A stretch of 64,000 nt of DNA. Source: Hoeflea_A sp965228435. GTDB lineage: Bacteria; Pseudomonadota; Alphaproteobacteria; Rhizobiales; Rhizobiaceae. Shown in pieces: positions 36,384-45,164 of this stretch (positions within the stretch are counted from its first letter, which is position 1; each line of letters begins with the position of its first letter). The position numbers and the translations under genes were made by a program. The stretch covers positions 4,154,001 to 4,218,000 of the forward strand of contig OZ245818.1 in the NCBI GenBank assembly GCA_965228435.1, in the 5' to 3' direction. The notes under the pieces are model-generated. The model saw only the letters and a list, made by a program, of their open reading frames with translations, was not told the origin of the DNA and made no database searches.

Positions 36384-37364
36384 CTATCCCAACCTGACAC
36401 GCGGGTCGACGGCGGCGTAAAGCAGGTCGACAACCAGATTGACCACTGCAAACATCATGGCGAAGGTCAGCACGATCCCCTGGATCAGCGGCAGGTCCCG
36501 CTGCGAGATTGCGGTGATGGTCAGTTGGCCGAGGCCGGGCCAGGCGAAAATCGATTCCACCAGGACAGCGCCGCCGAGGAGCGCTCCGAAGCGCAGGCCG
36601 ATGACCGAGATCACCGGCAACAGCGCGTTGCGTAATGCGTGGCGGATAACGACCCGCGGGCGCCGCAAACCCTTGGCATAGGCCGTGCGGACAAAGTCTT
36701 CCCGGAGCACTTCGAGCATCGACGTGCGGACCAGGCGGGAGATGATGGCGGCTGCGTTGGCGGCGAGCGCCAGCGACGGCAGGATCAGATGGGACAGGGA
36801 ATCGAGCAGCACCTGTGGCTGCCCGTTCAAAGCCGCCCACAGCGCCTCGTGCAACGGCTCCCCGCGTCCGATGGCGGGCAGCCAGCCGAGGATCACGGCA
36901 AAGGCGAGCATCAGCAGCAAGCCGAGCCAGTAGATCGGCATGGATATGCCCAGTTGGGCAAAGAGCATCGCTGCAGAGTCGATCAGCGAGCCCTGATTCA
37001 TCGCAGCCAGAACACCCAGGGTCATGCCGATGATGACCGACAACAGCAGCGCGAAGACCGCCAGCTCGAACGTCGCGCCCAGCCGCCCGACGATGATCTC
37101 GGCCACCGGTTGACCCTGAAAGATGGATGTTCCCATGTCGCCGGACAAAAGAGCGGCAAAATAATTCCACAACCGCACATACCAGGGATCGTCGAGACCG
37201 AGCGAGCGCCGGAGGTTGGCAATCGTCTCCGGGGTTGCGTTTTCTCCGAGCAGCACCGCGGCCGGATCACCGGGGATCAGCAGCAGCAGCCCGAAGGTCA
37301 GCACCACGATTCCGAAGGCCGTGGGTACAAGCAGCAGGAGACGGCGCGCGATAAAGGAGGTCAC
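36384..37364 (-). CDS. peptide-type ABC transporter permease (DppB-like)
   Basis: 326 aa. DppB hallmarks: an N-terminal RRLLLLVPTAFGIVVLTFGLL helix, GDPAAVLLGENATPETI, and the EAA loop YAKGLRRPRVVIRHALRNALLPVI, followed by LLGGAVLVESIFAWPGLGQL. Six helices. The gene follows the binding-protein gene after a 141-bp gap that holds two strong hairpins. Partner of the DppC-like protein. Confidence 0.93.
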   Translation of the reverse strand: MTSFIARRLLLLVPTAFGIVVLTFGLLLLIPGDPAAVLLGENATPETIANLRRSLGLDDPWYVRLWNYFAALLSGDMGTSIFQGQPVAEIIVGRLGATFELAVFALLLSVIIGMTLGVLAAMNQGSLIDSAAMLFAQLGISMPIYWLGLLLMLAFAVILGWLPAIGRGEPLHEALWAALNGQPQVLLDSLSHLILPSLALAANAAAIISRLVRTSMLEVLREDFVRTAYAKGLRRPRVVIRHALRNALLPVISVIGLRFGALLGGAVLVESIFAWPGLGQLTITAISQRDLPLIQGIVLTFAMMFAVVNLVVDLLYAAVDPRVRLG

Positions 37365-37414
37365 TTTGGAGCCTTGTCCCGGTCCGGCATATCAGATGAC
37401 AGCAATCTTGCCCT

Positions 37415-37444
37415 GGTTGCGCGGGACACGCATCCCGCGCAACC
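37415..37444 (-). promoter_or_regulatory. intercistronic hairpin 1 after the peptide binding-protein gene
   Basis: A perfect 12-bp inverted repeat, GGTTGCGCGGGA at 37415-37426 and its complement at 37433-37444, with a 6-base loop. It lies in the 141-bp gap between the binding-protein and DppB-like genes and has no T-run. The likely role is to protect the upstream mRNA from 3' exonucleases or to attenuate transcription, lowering permease relative to binding-protein expression. Confidence 0.75.
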
Positions 37445-37460
37445 GATTGAATAGTTCACG

Positions 37461-37493
37461 AGCGGGGCCGTCCCACCTCGCATTGGCCCCGCT
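37461..37493 (-). promoter_or_regulatory. intercistronic hairpin 2 after the peptide binding-protein gene
   Basis: A 9-bp inverted repeat, AGCGGGGCC at 37461-37469 and its complement at 37485-37493, with a 15-base loop. On the transcript it is the first hairpin met after the binding-protein stop at 37506, followed by the stronger one at 37415-37444. The pair forms a double stem-loop. Confidence 0.68.
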
Positions 37494-37505
37494 GAAAGCT
37501 CGGGT

Positions 37506-39047
37506 CTAGTTGTCGCCGATCCCGATGAGGCCGCGTAAGTTGCCGCGCGGCGTCGCCACCACGGTCACCGGAATGTCCTTGTCGTAGAACATCTGATAGC
37601 CCTGATAGGAGATAATGTAATAGGGGACTTCCTCGGCGATGGTGCTCACCGCTGCCTGATAAGCGGACGTGCGGTCCGCGGTATCGAGCGATGAACGGCC
37701 TGCCTGCAGCAGCTCGTCAACCTTGGGATTGGAGTAACCGCCCCAGTTTCGGCCACCACCGGTGGTCAGCTGGGAGAACAGCAGACGGTCGGGGTCGACG
37801 ATATTGACCCAACCGAGCAAGGCGATCTGGTGTTCGCCCTTCAGCACGTAGCCGGTGGAAAAGCTCGGCCAGTCGCTGATCTGGGTCTGCGCATCGATGC
37901 CGGCCTGGGTGAAGATGGCCTGCAGGTATTCGATCGCCTGGATGCGATTCGGGTCTTCACTGTGGGTCGCGATCGTGACCTTCAGCGGTTTGCCGTCCTT
38001 GTCCAGGAAGCCATCACCGTTGCTGTCGGTCCACCCCAGTTCGGCAAACTTGGCTTTCGCACCGTCGATATCGAAGGTCGGCTGTTTGATGTCGGCGGAG
38101 TAGGCCCAGGACGAAGGCAGGATCGCAGCATTCGCGATGGCGTCGGCACCCTGATAGATGTCGTTGACGATGGTTTCCTGGTCGACCAGCATGGCAAAGG
38201 CCTGCCGCATCTTCGGATCGGACAGCAGCGGGTCCTTGGTATTGAAGTTGAGATAGGTCACGGCCAGGCCGGGCATGATGACATTGCCGTAGCGGTCATC
38301 GGCGGCAAGGCGGTTGATGTCCTGCGGTGACAACGGCGACTGGATGACGCTCAGATCGCCGGCCTCGAAGGCCTGCGCCCGGGCGGAATTGTCCGGGATC
38401 AGCTTCATCGTGATATTCTTGATCTTCGGCTCGCCGGCCCAGTATCCGGGATTGGCCTCCAGCACGATTTCGGCGCCGCGGTTCCATTCGACGAATTTCA
38501 TCGGGCCGGCGCCAACCGGATTGGAGGCGATGTCGTGTCCGGATTCGACCAGCTTCTTGGGGACGATACCGATGTCGAGGTAGGACAGCAGCGGTGCATA
38601 GGGTTCGCTGAGCGAGAACTTGACCGTCCGGTCGTCGATCTTCTCGACCTTGCTGATCGGGGTGTAGAGAGTCCTGATCGGCGAGTTGAAATCCGGGTCC
38701 GTCATTGTCTCGTAAGTGAAGACCACGTCATCGGCGGTGAGCGGCGAACCATCGGAGAACATCAGGTTGTCGCGCAGCTTGAAGATGAAGGTTGTGGGGT
38801 CGGGAGACTCCCAGCTTTCGGCCAGATCCGGCACTGCCTCGAGGTTGGGGGTAAGCTGGACCAGACCCGCATAGACCAGGTCGTTGGTCCGATAGGCGGT
38901 TGTATCGCGGCCCAGACGCGGATCGAGCGTGCCCGCATCCACATCGACCCCGACGACAATGCTGTCATTGCCCGCGGCTGCGACCGGAAGCGACGTCATG
39001 ACCGTCAAGGCGGCCACCGCGCCTAGTGTCGAAAGAAACTTCTTCAT
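37506..39047 (-). CDS. peptide-type ABC transporter substrate-binding protein (SBP_bac_5)
   Basis: 513 aa periplasmic binding protein of the DppA/OppA family. A signal peptide is present (MKKFLSTLGAVAALTVMTSLPVAAAG). The family opening is GTLDPRLGRDTTAYRTNDLVYAG. WESPDPTTFIFKLRDNLMFSDGSPLTADDVVFTYE is the conserved SBP_bac_5 block. Its broad pocket can take peptides, opines or acyl-amino acids. It follows the GntR gene by 46 bp and is followed by a double hairpin before the permease genes. Confidence 0.94.
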   Translation of the reverse strand: MKKFLSTLGAVAALTVMTSLPVAAAGNDSIVVGVDVDAGTLDPRLGRDTTAYRTNDLVYAGLVQLTPNLEAVPDLAESWESPDPTTFIFKLRDNLMFSDGSPLTADDVVFTYETMTDPDFNSPIRTLYTPISKVEKIDDRTVKFSLSEPYAPLLSYLDIGIVPKKLVESGHDIASNPVGAGPMKFVEWNRGAEIVLEANPGYWAGEPKIKNITMKLIPDNSARAQAFEAGDLSVIQSPLSPQDINRLAADDRYGNVIMPGLAVTYLNFNTKDPLLSDPKMRQAFAMLVDQETIVNDIYQGADAIANAAILPSSWAYSADIKQPTFDIDGAKAKFAELGWTDSNGDGFLDKDGKPLKVTIATHSEDPNRIQAIEYLQAIFTQAGIDAQTQISDWPSFSTGYVLKGEHQIALLGWVNIVDPDRLLFSQLTTGGGRNWGGYSNPKVDELLQAGRSSLDTADRTSAYQAAVSTIAEEVPYYIISYQGYQMFYDKDIPVTVVATPRGNLRGLIGIGDN

Positions 39048-39093
39048 TTTCTCTCCCCTGTTGCTTTGGGTTCAGGATTGCCAATCGATGCTC

Positions 39094-40137
39094 TTATGTG
39101 AGACCGGCATCTTTCGTATCGCCGGGAGGTGAGCCGGCTCCGCTGGAGCCGCTCTCGGCGATCTTGTCGCGCCGCAATTCGGCGAGATAGGGAACAAGCA
39201 CGCTTTCCAGAGCCCCGGGATCCGGTGCGTGCCGGTATTCGAAGCAGGGTTTTCCCGGCTCCACGAGATCGGATATATGGTCGGCGCCGGTGGCGTAGAT
39301 GACCGCATCGCACTGGGCGATGACGTCAGCGACGTCGGGCGCCGATGACCAGGTCACCCGGACATCCGCAATATGCGGGGCGAATTCCTGAACGCTTGGC
39401 CGCATGATGGCGATGTATTCCTTGAAGTGGGTGATCGCCGCCACGCGCATGCGCGGATCGAGGCCGGCCAACGCGCGGCGCGTCTGCAGCGAGGGAATGA
39501 AGCGCAAGCTCAGAATGTTGGCCTCCGGGATCAAGGCTTCGACTTCCCGATGACGGTGGACGAAGGTCAAAACGACATCCGCCTCCCGCGATATGCGCCT
39601 TGCATCTTCTGAAACCTCGAGCGCGTCCTTGGTCAGGATCTGCGCTTGGTCCGTGGCTCCCAGCGCCGGTTTGATCTGCGCCAGGTATTCGCGCCCCGGC
39701 CCTTCGAAGATGGCCACAAAGACGATCTTCAGTCCGACGCTCGGTTTCTGCAGGCGCGCCTGGGCGTTGATCATCGATACCAGAGCCATGGTCGGCACGC
39801 CCAGCCGTTCGGCCTTGCCGATCAGCATTTCGATATCACCACGCAGCGCGTCGACGGGGAGGGCATTGGCGGCGCTGGTTTTCTTCGGGTCGCGCACGGC
39901 AAAGGCGCCGAGGCCCTGCCGCATTTCGATCAGTCCCTCATCGCGCAGCCGCTTATAAACCTGGCTGACCGTCATTGGGGATATGCCGAGCTCCGCTGCC
40001 AATTGGCGCACCGATTGCAACTTGCTGCCGTAAGCGACACCACCATGGGCCAGCGCGTAACTCAAAAGCCCGTGCAACTGGGTGCCAACCGGAACCGGAA
40101 GGGACTTGTCGAGGCTTTCGGCATTGATACGGAACAT
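39094..40137 (-). CDS. GntR-family transcriptional regulator with atypical C-terminal domain
   Basis: 347 aa from ATG 40135-40137. The winged helix is clear: LHGLLSYALAHGGVAYGSKLQSVRQLAAELGISPMTVSQVYKRLRDEGLIEMRQGLGAFAV. The remaining 230 residues are neither UTRA, FCD nor aminotransferase-like. They look like an alpha/beta fold in two similar halves (LKIVFVAIFEGPGREYLAQI, then DVVLTFVHRHREVEALIP and DAVIYATGADHISDLV), recalling a periplasmic-binding-protein-like sensor. First gene of the peptide-ABC operon and divergent from the aldo/keto reductase. Probably regulates both through the mirrored TAGTACACC sites. Confidence 0.85.
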   Translation of the reverse strand: MFRINAESLDKSLPVPVGTQLHGLLSYALAHGGVAYGSKLQSVRQLAAELGISPMTVSQVYKRLRDEGLIEMRQGLGAFAVRDPKKTSAANALPVDALRGDIEMLIGKAERLGVPTMALVSMINAQARLQKPSVGLKIVFVAIFEGPGREYLAQIKPALGATDQAQILTKDALEVSEDARRISREADVVLTFVHRHREVEALIPEANILSLRFIPSLQTRRALAGLDPRMRVAAITHFKEYIAIMRPSVQEFAPHIADVRVTWSSAPDVADVIAQCDAVIYATGADHISDLVEPGKPCFEYRHAPDPGALESVLVPYLAELRRDKIAESGSSGAGSPPGDTKDAGLT

Positions 40138-40151
40138 GTGTTCTAACTCGC

Positions 40152-40160
40152 TAGTACACC
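40152..40160. promoter_or_regulatory. putative GntR half-site, regulator side
   Basis: TAGTACACC lies 14 bp upstream of the GntR start. Its inverted copy GGTGTACTA lies at 40335-40343, directly before the aldo/keto reductase start. Placement of mirrored copies at the two ends of the 206-bp divergent gap suggests operator sites, although nine bases is short. Confidence 0.45.
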
Positions 40161-40334
40161 CAAGCCTATCGACTCTTCTCAGAAACGCAATGGGCAGAAA
40201 AATAAAATCTGACGCGCCTTGTTTCGCTCGATCAGACATGGAAATATCTAAGCAATTACGGACAAAAAGCGGTGATGGCGGCCGTCAGACGAAGGTTCGA
40301 GCGCAGCTGTCGGCGTCATGTGCCACATTTTGGA

Positions 40335-40343
40335 GGTGTACTA
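40335..40343. promoter_or_regulatory. putative GntR half-site overlapping the reductase ribosome site
   Basis: GGTGTACTA, the inverted copy of the 40152-40160 site. It overlaps the GGAGGTG ribosome-binding region and ends at the ATG of the aldo/keto reductase, so a bound repressor would block initiation. Confidence 0.43.
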
Positions 40344-41324
40344 ATGGATTATATCAATCTCGGTCGCACCGGCCTCAAAGTGTCGCGGTTGGCCCTTGGT
40401 TGCATGACCTTTGGTTCGCCGGATTGGGCGCCCTGGGTGCTCGATCGGGAACGTTCGAATCCGATCATCGACAAGGCTGTTGCGCTCGGGATCAATTTTT
40501 TCGACACGGCGGACATGTATTCGCGAGGCGCCAGCGAGGACATCGTCGGCCGGGCGCTGGCCAATCGCCCTCGCCATGAACTCGTGCTGGCCACCAAGCT
40601 CTACAATCCGATGTCCGACGATCCGAATGATCGCGGTCTGTCGCGCAAGCACGTCTTTGAGGCCGTGGACGCCAGCCTCCGCCGTCTCGGCACCGACTAT
40701 ATCGATCTCTACCAGCTCCATCGCTTCGACTACGACACACCGCTTGAAGAGACTCTGGACGCGCTCAACGATGTGGTGAGGGCTGGTAAGGTCCGTTATC
40801 TGGGCGCCTCATCGATGCACGCCTGGCAGTTCATGAAGGCGCTTGGCCTGCAACGCCAACATGGTTGGGCGCCGTTCGTCTCGATGCAACCGCACTACAA
40901 TCTGATCTATCGCGAAGAGGAACGCGAGATGCTGCCGCTGTGCGTCAGCGAAGGGATCGGCGTCATTCCCTGGAGCCCCTTGGCTCGCGGTGCTTTGGCG
41001 GGCAAGCGCGGCGAAGACGGCAAGGGGTCGGTCCGCGCCGAGACCGATACGGCAGCGCGTAACCTATATGACGCCAGCCGGCAGCAGGACGATGCCGTCA
41101 TCGCCGCCGTCCGGTCCGTCGCAGAGCGGCACGGCCGGCCGATGGCGCAGATCGCCTATGCCTGGGTTGCAAGCAGACCGGGCATCACGGCGCCCATCAT
41201 CGGCATATCCCGCCTGGCCCAGTTCGAAGATGCTGTTGCCGCGCTGGAGGTAGAGCTGTCCGACGAGGACGTAATGGAGATGGAGGCTCCATACCGGCCG
41301 AAATCCGTTGCCGGTCATCTTTAG
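40344..41324 (+). CDS. aldo/keto reductase
   Basis: 326 aa NADPH-dependent TIM-barrel oxidoreductase. The catalytic tetrad is visible: Asp and Tyr in FFDTADMYSRGASEDIVG, Lys in LATKLYN, His in LYQLHRFD. The C-terminal cofactor loop IIGISRLAQFEDAV is also present. It resembles the YajO/YghZ-type group. GGAGG nine bases before the ATG fixes the start. Divergent from the GntR-peptide ABC operon and probably co-regulated; it may reduce an aldehyde or ketone formed from the imported compound (inference). Confidence 0.92.
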   Translation: MDYINLGRTGLKVSRLALGCMTFGSPDWAPWVLDRERSNPIIDKAVALGINFFDTADMYSRGASEDIVGRALANRPRHELVLATKLYNPMSDDPNDRGLSRKHVFEAVDASLRRLGTDYIDLYQLHRFDYDTPLEETLDALNDVVRAGKVRYLGASSMHAWQFMKALGLQRQHGWAPFVSMQPHYNLIYREEEREMLPLCVSEGIGVIPWSPLARGALAGKRGEDGKGSVRAETDTAARNLYDASRQQDDAVIAAVRSVAERHGRPMAQIAYAWVASRPGITAPIIGISRLAQFEDAVAALEVELSDEDVMEMEAPYRPKSVAGHL

Positions 41325-41344
41325 ACCTGGCAGTTGCCTGGCAC

Positions 41345-42631
41345 TCACCGCCCAAAGCCGGTGAGACCAGGCAGGAACAGCACGATCTGCGGGAAGAAAA
41401 AGACGATCATCAGGCCGATCAGCATCAGCACCGCATAGGGCATGCTGCCGCGGATCACCTGAGCCAGCGGGGCATCGGCAATGCCCTTGATAACGAAAAG
41501 GTTCATGCCGACGGGCGGCGTGATCAGCGCCAGTTCGAGATTGATCATCAGAAGGATGCCGTACCAGATCGGGTTGATGCCCAGTTCCAGCATCACCGGG
41601 AACACGATCGGGGTGGTGATGAGAATGATGGCGATCGTCTCGAGGAACATGCCGAGGACCAGGATCACCGCCATGACCGCCAATACGAAACCGGTTGCCG
41701 TCAGTCCGATGGCAACGACCTGTTCGACCAGTTCGATGGGAATGCGGATGATGGTGATGGCATGTCCGAACATGGAAGCCGCGGCCAGGATCATGAACAG
41801 CATGGCTGTGGTGCGGACGGTTTCGTAGGCCGTCTGCCAAAGATCCCGCAAGCCGAAATTGCGATAGACGACGACGCCTACGAGGAGCGCATAGAGGCAG
41901 CCGATCGATGCGGCTTCGGAGGCAGTGAAAATGCCTAGATAAATGCCGCCCAGAACGATCGGTGGCATCAGGATGGCCCAGATGGACTTGCGGATTTCGC
42001 GCCATACTTTGTCGAAGCCCGCCCAGGGCTGGAGTTGGGTATCGGACGTTCGCCCGCCGCCGAACATTGCCCAAAGGGAAAACAGCAGCGCCATCATGAT
42101 GCCGGGCAGAAGGCCGGCGATGAACAGGGCGCCGATCGATGCCTCGGTCACGATGGCGTAAAGGATCAGCGGTCCGGACGGCGGGATCAGGATGCCGAGC
42201 GTGCCGCCGGCAGCGATGACGCCGTAGGCGCTCGACGGCCGGTATTTGTGACGCAGCATCTGCGGAATGGCGCTTGAGCCGATGGTCAGGGCCGTTGCAA
42301 CGGACGAGCCGGAAATGGCGGCAAAGACGGTGCAGGCAAGGATGGTGGCGACGCCGAGGCCGCCGCGCACATGGCCGACCAGGGCATTGGCGGCACTGTA
42401 AAGATCATCGACGACCCGGGATCGCACCATCACGTGGGCCATGAAGGCGAACATCGGGATGGCGGTGAGGGCGCCATTGTTGAGCTTGGCGAAAACCGTG
42501 TCGGCTACGCTGTTGATGTTGCCTTCGGTCAACACCATGATGACCAGAGAGGTCAGGCCCAGGCCGGCAAAGATCGGCAGGCCCGTCAGCAGGATGACGA
42601 CCAGACAGATCAGGATCAGAATTGCGGTCAC
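41345..42631 (-). CDS. TRAP transporter large permease (DctM-like)
   Basis: 428 aa integral membrane protein with about twelve helices and the DctM family pattern (SGSSVATALTIGSSAIPQMLRHKY, AAGGTLGILIPPSGPLILY, NLELALITPPVGMNLFVIKG). The start is a GTG at 42629-42631 that overlaps the small-permease stop (GTGA). Driven by a sodium or proton gradient rather than ATP. Last gene of the five-gene operon with CoA-transferase and lyase. Confidence 0.94.
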   Translation of the reverse strand: MTAILILICLVVILLTGLPIFAGLGLTSLVIMVLTEGNINSVADTVFAKLNNGALTAIPMFAFMAHVMVRSRVVDDLYSAANALVGHVRGGLGVATILACTVFAAISGSSVATALTIGSSAIPQMLRHKYRPSSAYGVIAAGGTLGILIPPSGPLILYAIVTEASIGALFIAGLLPGIMMALLFSLWAMFGGGRTSDTQLQPWAGFDKVWREIRKSIWAILMPPIVLGGIYLGIFTASEAASIGCLYALLVGVVVYRNFGLRDLWQTAYETVRTTAMLFMILAAASMFGHAITIIRIPIELVEQVVAIGLTATGFVLAVMAVILVLGMFLETIAIILITTPIVFPVMLELGINPIWYGILLMINLELALITPPVGMNLFVIKGIADAPLAQVIRGSMPYAVLMLIGLMIVFFFPQIVLFLPGLTGFGR

Positions 42632-43161
42632 CGATCCGACCTCCGGACCAGATAACCGGCGATGCAGCCTGCGGCGGTCACAATGAGCAGGATCGACCCG
42701 ACGATCAGCGCCGATTGCGGCAGCCACATCGGCATCTCCATGTAGCCCTCGGAATACATGCCGAAGTCCCAGGAAAAACGAACCATCAGAATGGCGCTGT
42801 AGAGAATTGCGCAGCCGACCAGAATGACGGCAATCATCCCCCAGATCGCCACGGCCCTTTTTTTGGCACCCCGCAGGCGGGTGGTCAAAAGATCAACGCC
42901 AAAGTGGTCGCCCTTGATCAGCGCTTCGGCTGTGCCGAACATCACCAGTGCAACCACCAGATAACCACTGAGTTCATCGGTCCAGGTTATCGGCGTCCCA
43001 AGCACATAGCGCATGAAAACGCTGTAGGAGACGCTTGCAAGCATGACGATCACCAGCAGTGCCGCGATCGCCGCGCCGACAAAGGTCAGTCCACGGATCA
43101 GACGACCCGGCAGGGAAGGGGGAAGCGGCTCCTCCCCCCTTTCGCTGTTGCTTGCGGACAT
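42628..43161 (-). CDS. TRAP transporter small permease (DctQ-like)
   Basis: 177 aa with four helices, as expected for DctQ. The conserved blocks are VFMRYVLGTPITWTDELSGYLVV and GTAEALIKGDHFGVDLLT. It begins one base after the DctP-like stop and overlaps the DctM-like start. It is required with the large subunit for a functional membrane complex. Confidence 0.93.
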   Translation of the reverse strand: MSASNSERGEEPLPPSLPGRLIRGLTFVGAAIAALLVIVMLASVSYSVFMRYVLGTPITWTDELSGYLVVALVMFGTAEALIKGDHFGVDLLTTRLRGAKKRAVAIWGMIAVILVGCAILYSAILMVRFSWDFGMYSEGYMEMPMWLPQSALIVGSILLIVTAAGCIAGYLVRRSDR

Positions 43162-43162
43162 T

Positions 43163-44158
43163 CTACTGACCGATCTTGTTGACCAGTTCGAGCAGTTTCT
43201 GACCGTCTGCGCCGGTCGCCTTCTCGAAGGCGGCGTCGAAGGCAGGGGTCATGATCGCTGACCACTCAGCCTGTTCGGCAGGCGTCTGGATATGCACATC
43301 CATGCCCTTTGCACGGAGTTCATCCGGTGCTTTTTCGGCGGACTTTTCGGTGGCTTCGAGAGCCCATTGGGCGGCCTTGGCACTGGCCTCATTCAGGGCA
43401 GACTTGGACTGGTCGGACAGGCCGTCATACCAGGCCGGATTGACGTAGCCGTGGAAGAACACGCTGAACAGCGGCATGACATTGGCGTGGTCCTGGACCT
43501 CGTAATATTTGCGCGAAACCGCCGCCGAAACGTCCGTCAGTCCAGCGTCGATGACGCCGGTTGAAAGTGCCTCGTAGACCTTCGAGCCGGACATGGCCGA
43601 CGGTGCGGCTCCCATGGCGGCCAGCCCCGCATCGACGATAGGATTGAGACCGCGGATCTTGACGCCTTTGAAGTCGGCCGGCGTGATCATTGGATGGCCC
43701 TTCGATGTGACTGTGCTCATGCGGGTGGTGAACAGCCAAACGGTGTTGCGCACGCCCTTGGTCAGCAACTGTTCGTCGAGGTAGTTGGCGGCTTCCGAGC
43801 CGGACCAGGCGGACAGCGTCTTCAGGTCGGTGACCGCATAGGGTTTCAGGGTGACGTTCATCGTCGGCAGGGTCTTGCCCCACTGGAAGTTGACCGAAAA
43901 GGCGCATTCGATGTTGCCCTTGGCTACCGAAGGAATGTTCTCCTTTGCGCCGACCAGACTGTTGGCGCCGAACACCTGCACGTCGATTTCGCCGTTGGAC
44001 AAGGTTTCGACCTCGGCCGCCCAGCGGTCGATGACCTGAGCGATGTGGTGCTTCGGCGGCAGCTGGTGGCTGCAGCGCATTTCCGTGGCGGCGAATGCTG
44101 CGCCGGGGATTGAAAGCGCCGTCGCGAGTCCGGCGGCAAACATGACTGTGTGTTTCAT
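43163..44158 (-). CDS. TRAP transporter substrate-binding protein (DctP-like)
   Basis: 331 aa from ATG 44156-44158, where a signal peptide begins (MKHTVMFAAGLATALSIPGAAFA); the longer frame upstream is not coding. The mature protein has the DctP fold: CSHQLPPKHHIAQVIDRWAAEVETLSNGEIDVQVFG, then the conserved KGVKIRGLNPIVDAGLAAMGAAPSAM block with the Arg that grips a ligand carboxylate. The ligand should therefore be an organic acid. It follows the lyase gene by 58 bp. Confidence 0.93.
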   Translation of the reverse strand: MKHTVMFAAGLATALSIPGAAFAATEMRCSHQLPPKHHIAQVIDRWAAEVETLSNGEIDVQVFGANSLVGAKENIPSVAKGNIECAFSVNFQWGKTLPTMNVTLKPYAVTDLKTLSAWSGSEAANYLDEQLLTKGVRNTVWLFTTRMSTVTSKGHPMITPADFKGVKIRGLNPIVDAGLAAMGAAPSAMSGSKVYEALSTGVIDAGLTDVSAAVSRKYYEVQDHANVMPLFSVFFHGYVNPAWYDGLSDQSKSALNEASAKAAQWALEATEKSAEKAPDELRAKGMDVHIQTPAEQAEWSAIMTPAFDAAFEKATGADGQKLLELVNKIGQ

Positions 44159-44216
44159 TGGTCTTCTCCCTTTGGTGTAAATCGTGTCGCGGCGATTGCG
44201 CGCGGATGCTCCGATG

Positions 44217-45164
44217 TCAGGCGGCGTCCCGGATTGTTGCATTGGGCAATCCGGCAACCGCCATCGCTCCGTGCAGTGGGTCGTCTGGCATCTCCCGCTC
44301 GAGGATGCTTCTGACGCTGATGAGTTTCTCCAGATCGATGCCGGTGTCGAAACCGGATGTCTGGCAGAGGAAAACCAGATCTTCGATGACGACGTTTCCG
44401 GTGGCCTCTGGTGCGAACGGACAGCCGCCCAGTCCGCCGAGCGATCCGTCAAATATGCGCGCTCCGGCGTCCAGCGCCGCGGCGGCGTTGGCGATGGCCA
44501 TGCCGCGCGTGTCGTGCAGGTGCACGACATAAGGCCGGTCCGAGCAGAGGCGGGACATAGACCGGCAAAGATCGTGAACCTGGCGTGGGCCGGCAAAGCC
44601 GACCGTGTCGGCGACGCCGATGATGTCGACGCCCATTTCGAGACATTGTTCCGCCAGTCGAAGCACCTCTTCGGGATCGACCGATCCGGTGATGGAGCAG
44701 CCAAACGACATGGCGATGCCGACGCTGATAAGCGGTTTGTTGTCGGAGCTGTCACGCATCTCGACTGTTGCTTTGATGCCGTCAAGTGTTTGCTGACGGC
44801 TGCAGCGCGCATTGGCCTGATTGTGCTCTTCGGTTGCCGACAACACGCAGCTCAGTTCACCCACGCCGCCTGCAAGGGCATCCGTTTGGCCGCGCCGGTT
44901 TATCGCCAGCGCGATGCCGTGCGCCCCGTTCATCTGTCCAATGGCATCGACGACAGCCTGTACATCGGCAAATTGCGGGTAGCGGGCTGGCGGCAGGTAA
45001 GACCCGGCTTCGAAGTGGCGGATACCCGCTTCGAATTCCCTGTTCAGCCACTCGATTTTGCCAGCGGTTGAGGGAAAGCCCTTCGCCAGTTGGAGGCCGT
45101 CGCGCATGCCGACTTCTCGAATGACGATCCGGTTCTCGGGATAGACTTCAGCCAAATGGGTCAT
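44217..45164 (-). CDS. HMG-CoA lyase-like acyl-CoA carbon-carbon lyase
   Basis: 315 aa TIM-barrel aldolase of the HMGL-like family. Catalytic Arg21-Asp22 lie in GMRDGLQ, the metal-binding HLHDT is at about 205, and the glycine-rich active-site loop with catalytic Cys is present (GSLGGLGGCPFAPEATGNV). The reaction should split a 3-hydroxy-acyl-CoA into acetyl-CoA and a keto acid. HMG-CoA and citramalyl-CoA are the main candidates. The start overlaps the CoA-transferase stop (ATGA), tying it to activation by CoA transfer. Confidence 0.9.
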   Translation of the reverse strand: MTHLAEVYPENRIVIREVGMRDGLQLAKGFPSTAGKIEWLNREFEAGIRHFEAGSYLPPARYPQFADVQAVVDAIGQMNGAHGIALAINRRGQTDALAGGVGELSCVLSATEEHNQANARCSRQQTLDGIKATVEMRDSSDNKPLISVGIAMSFGCSITGSVDPEEVLRLAEQCLEMGVDIIGVADTVGFAGPRQVHDLCRSMSRLCSDRPYVVHLHDTRGMAIANAAAALDAGARIFDGSLGGLGGCPFAPEATGNVVIEDLVFLCQTSGFDTGIDLEKLISVRSILEREMPDDPLHGAMAVAGLPNATIRDAA

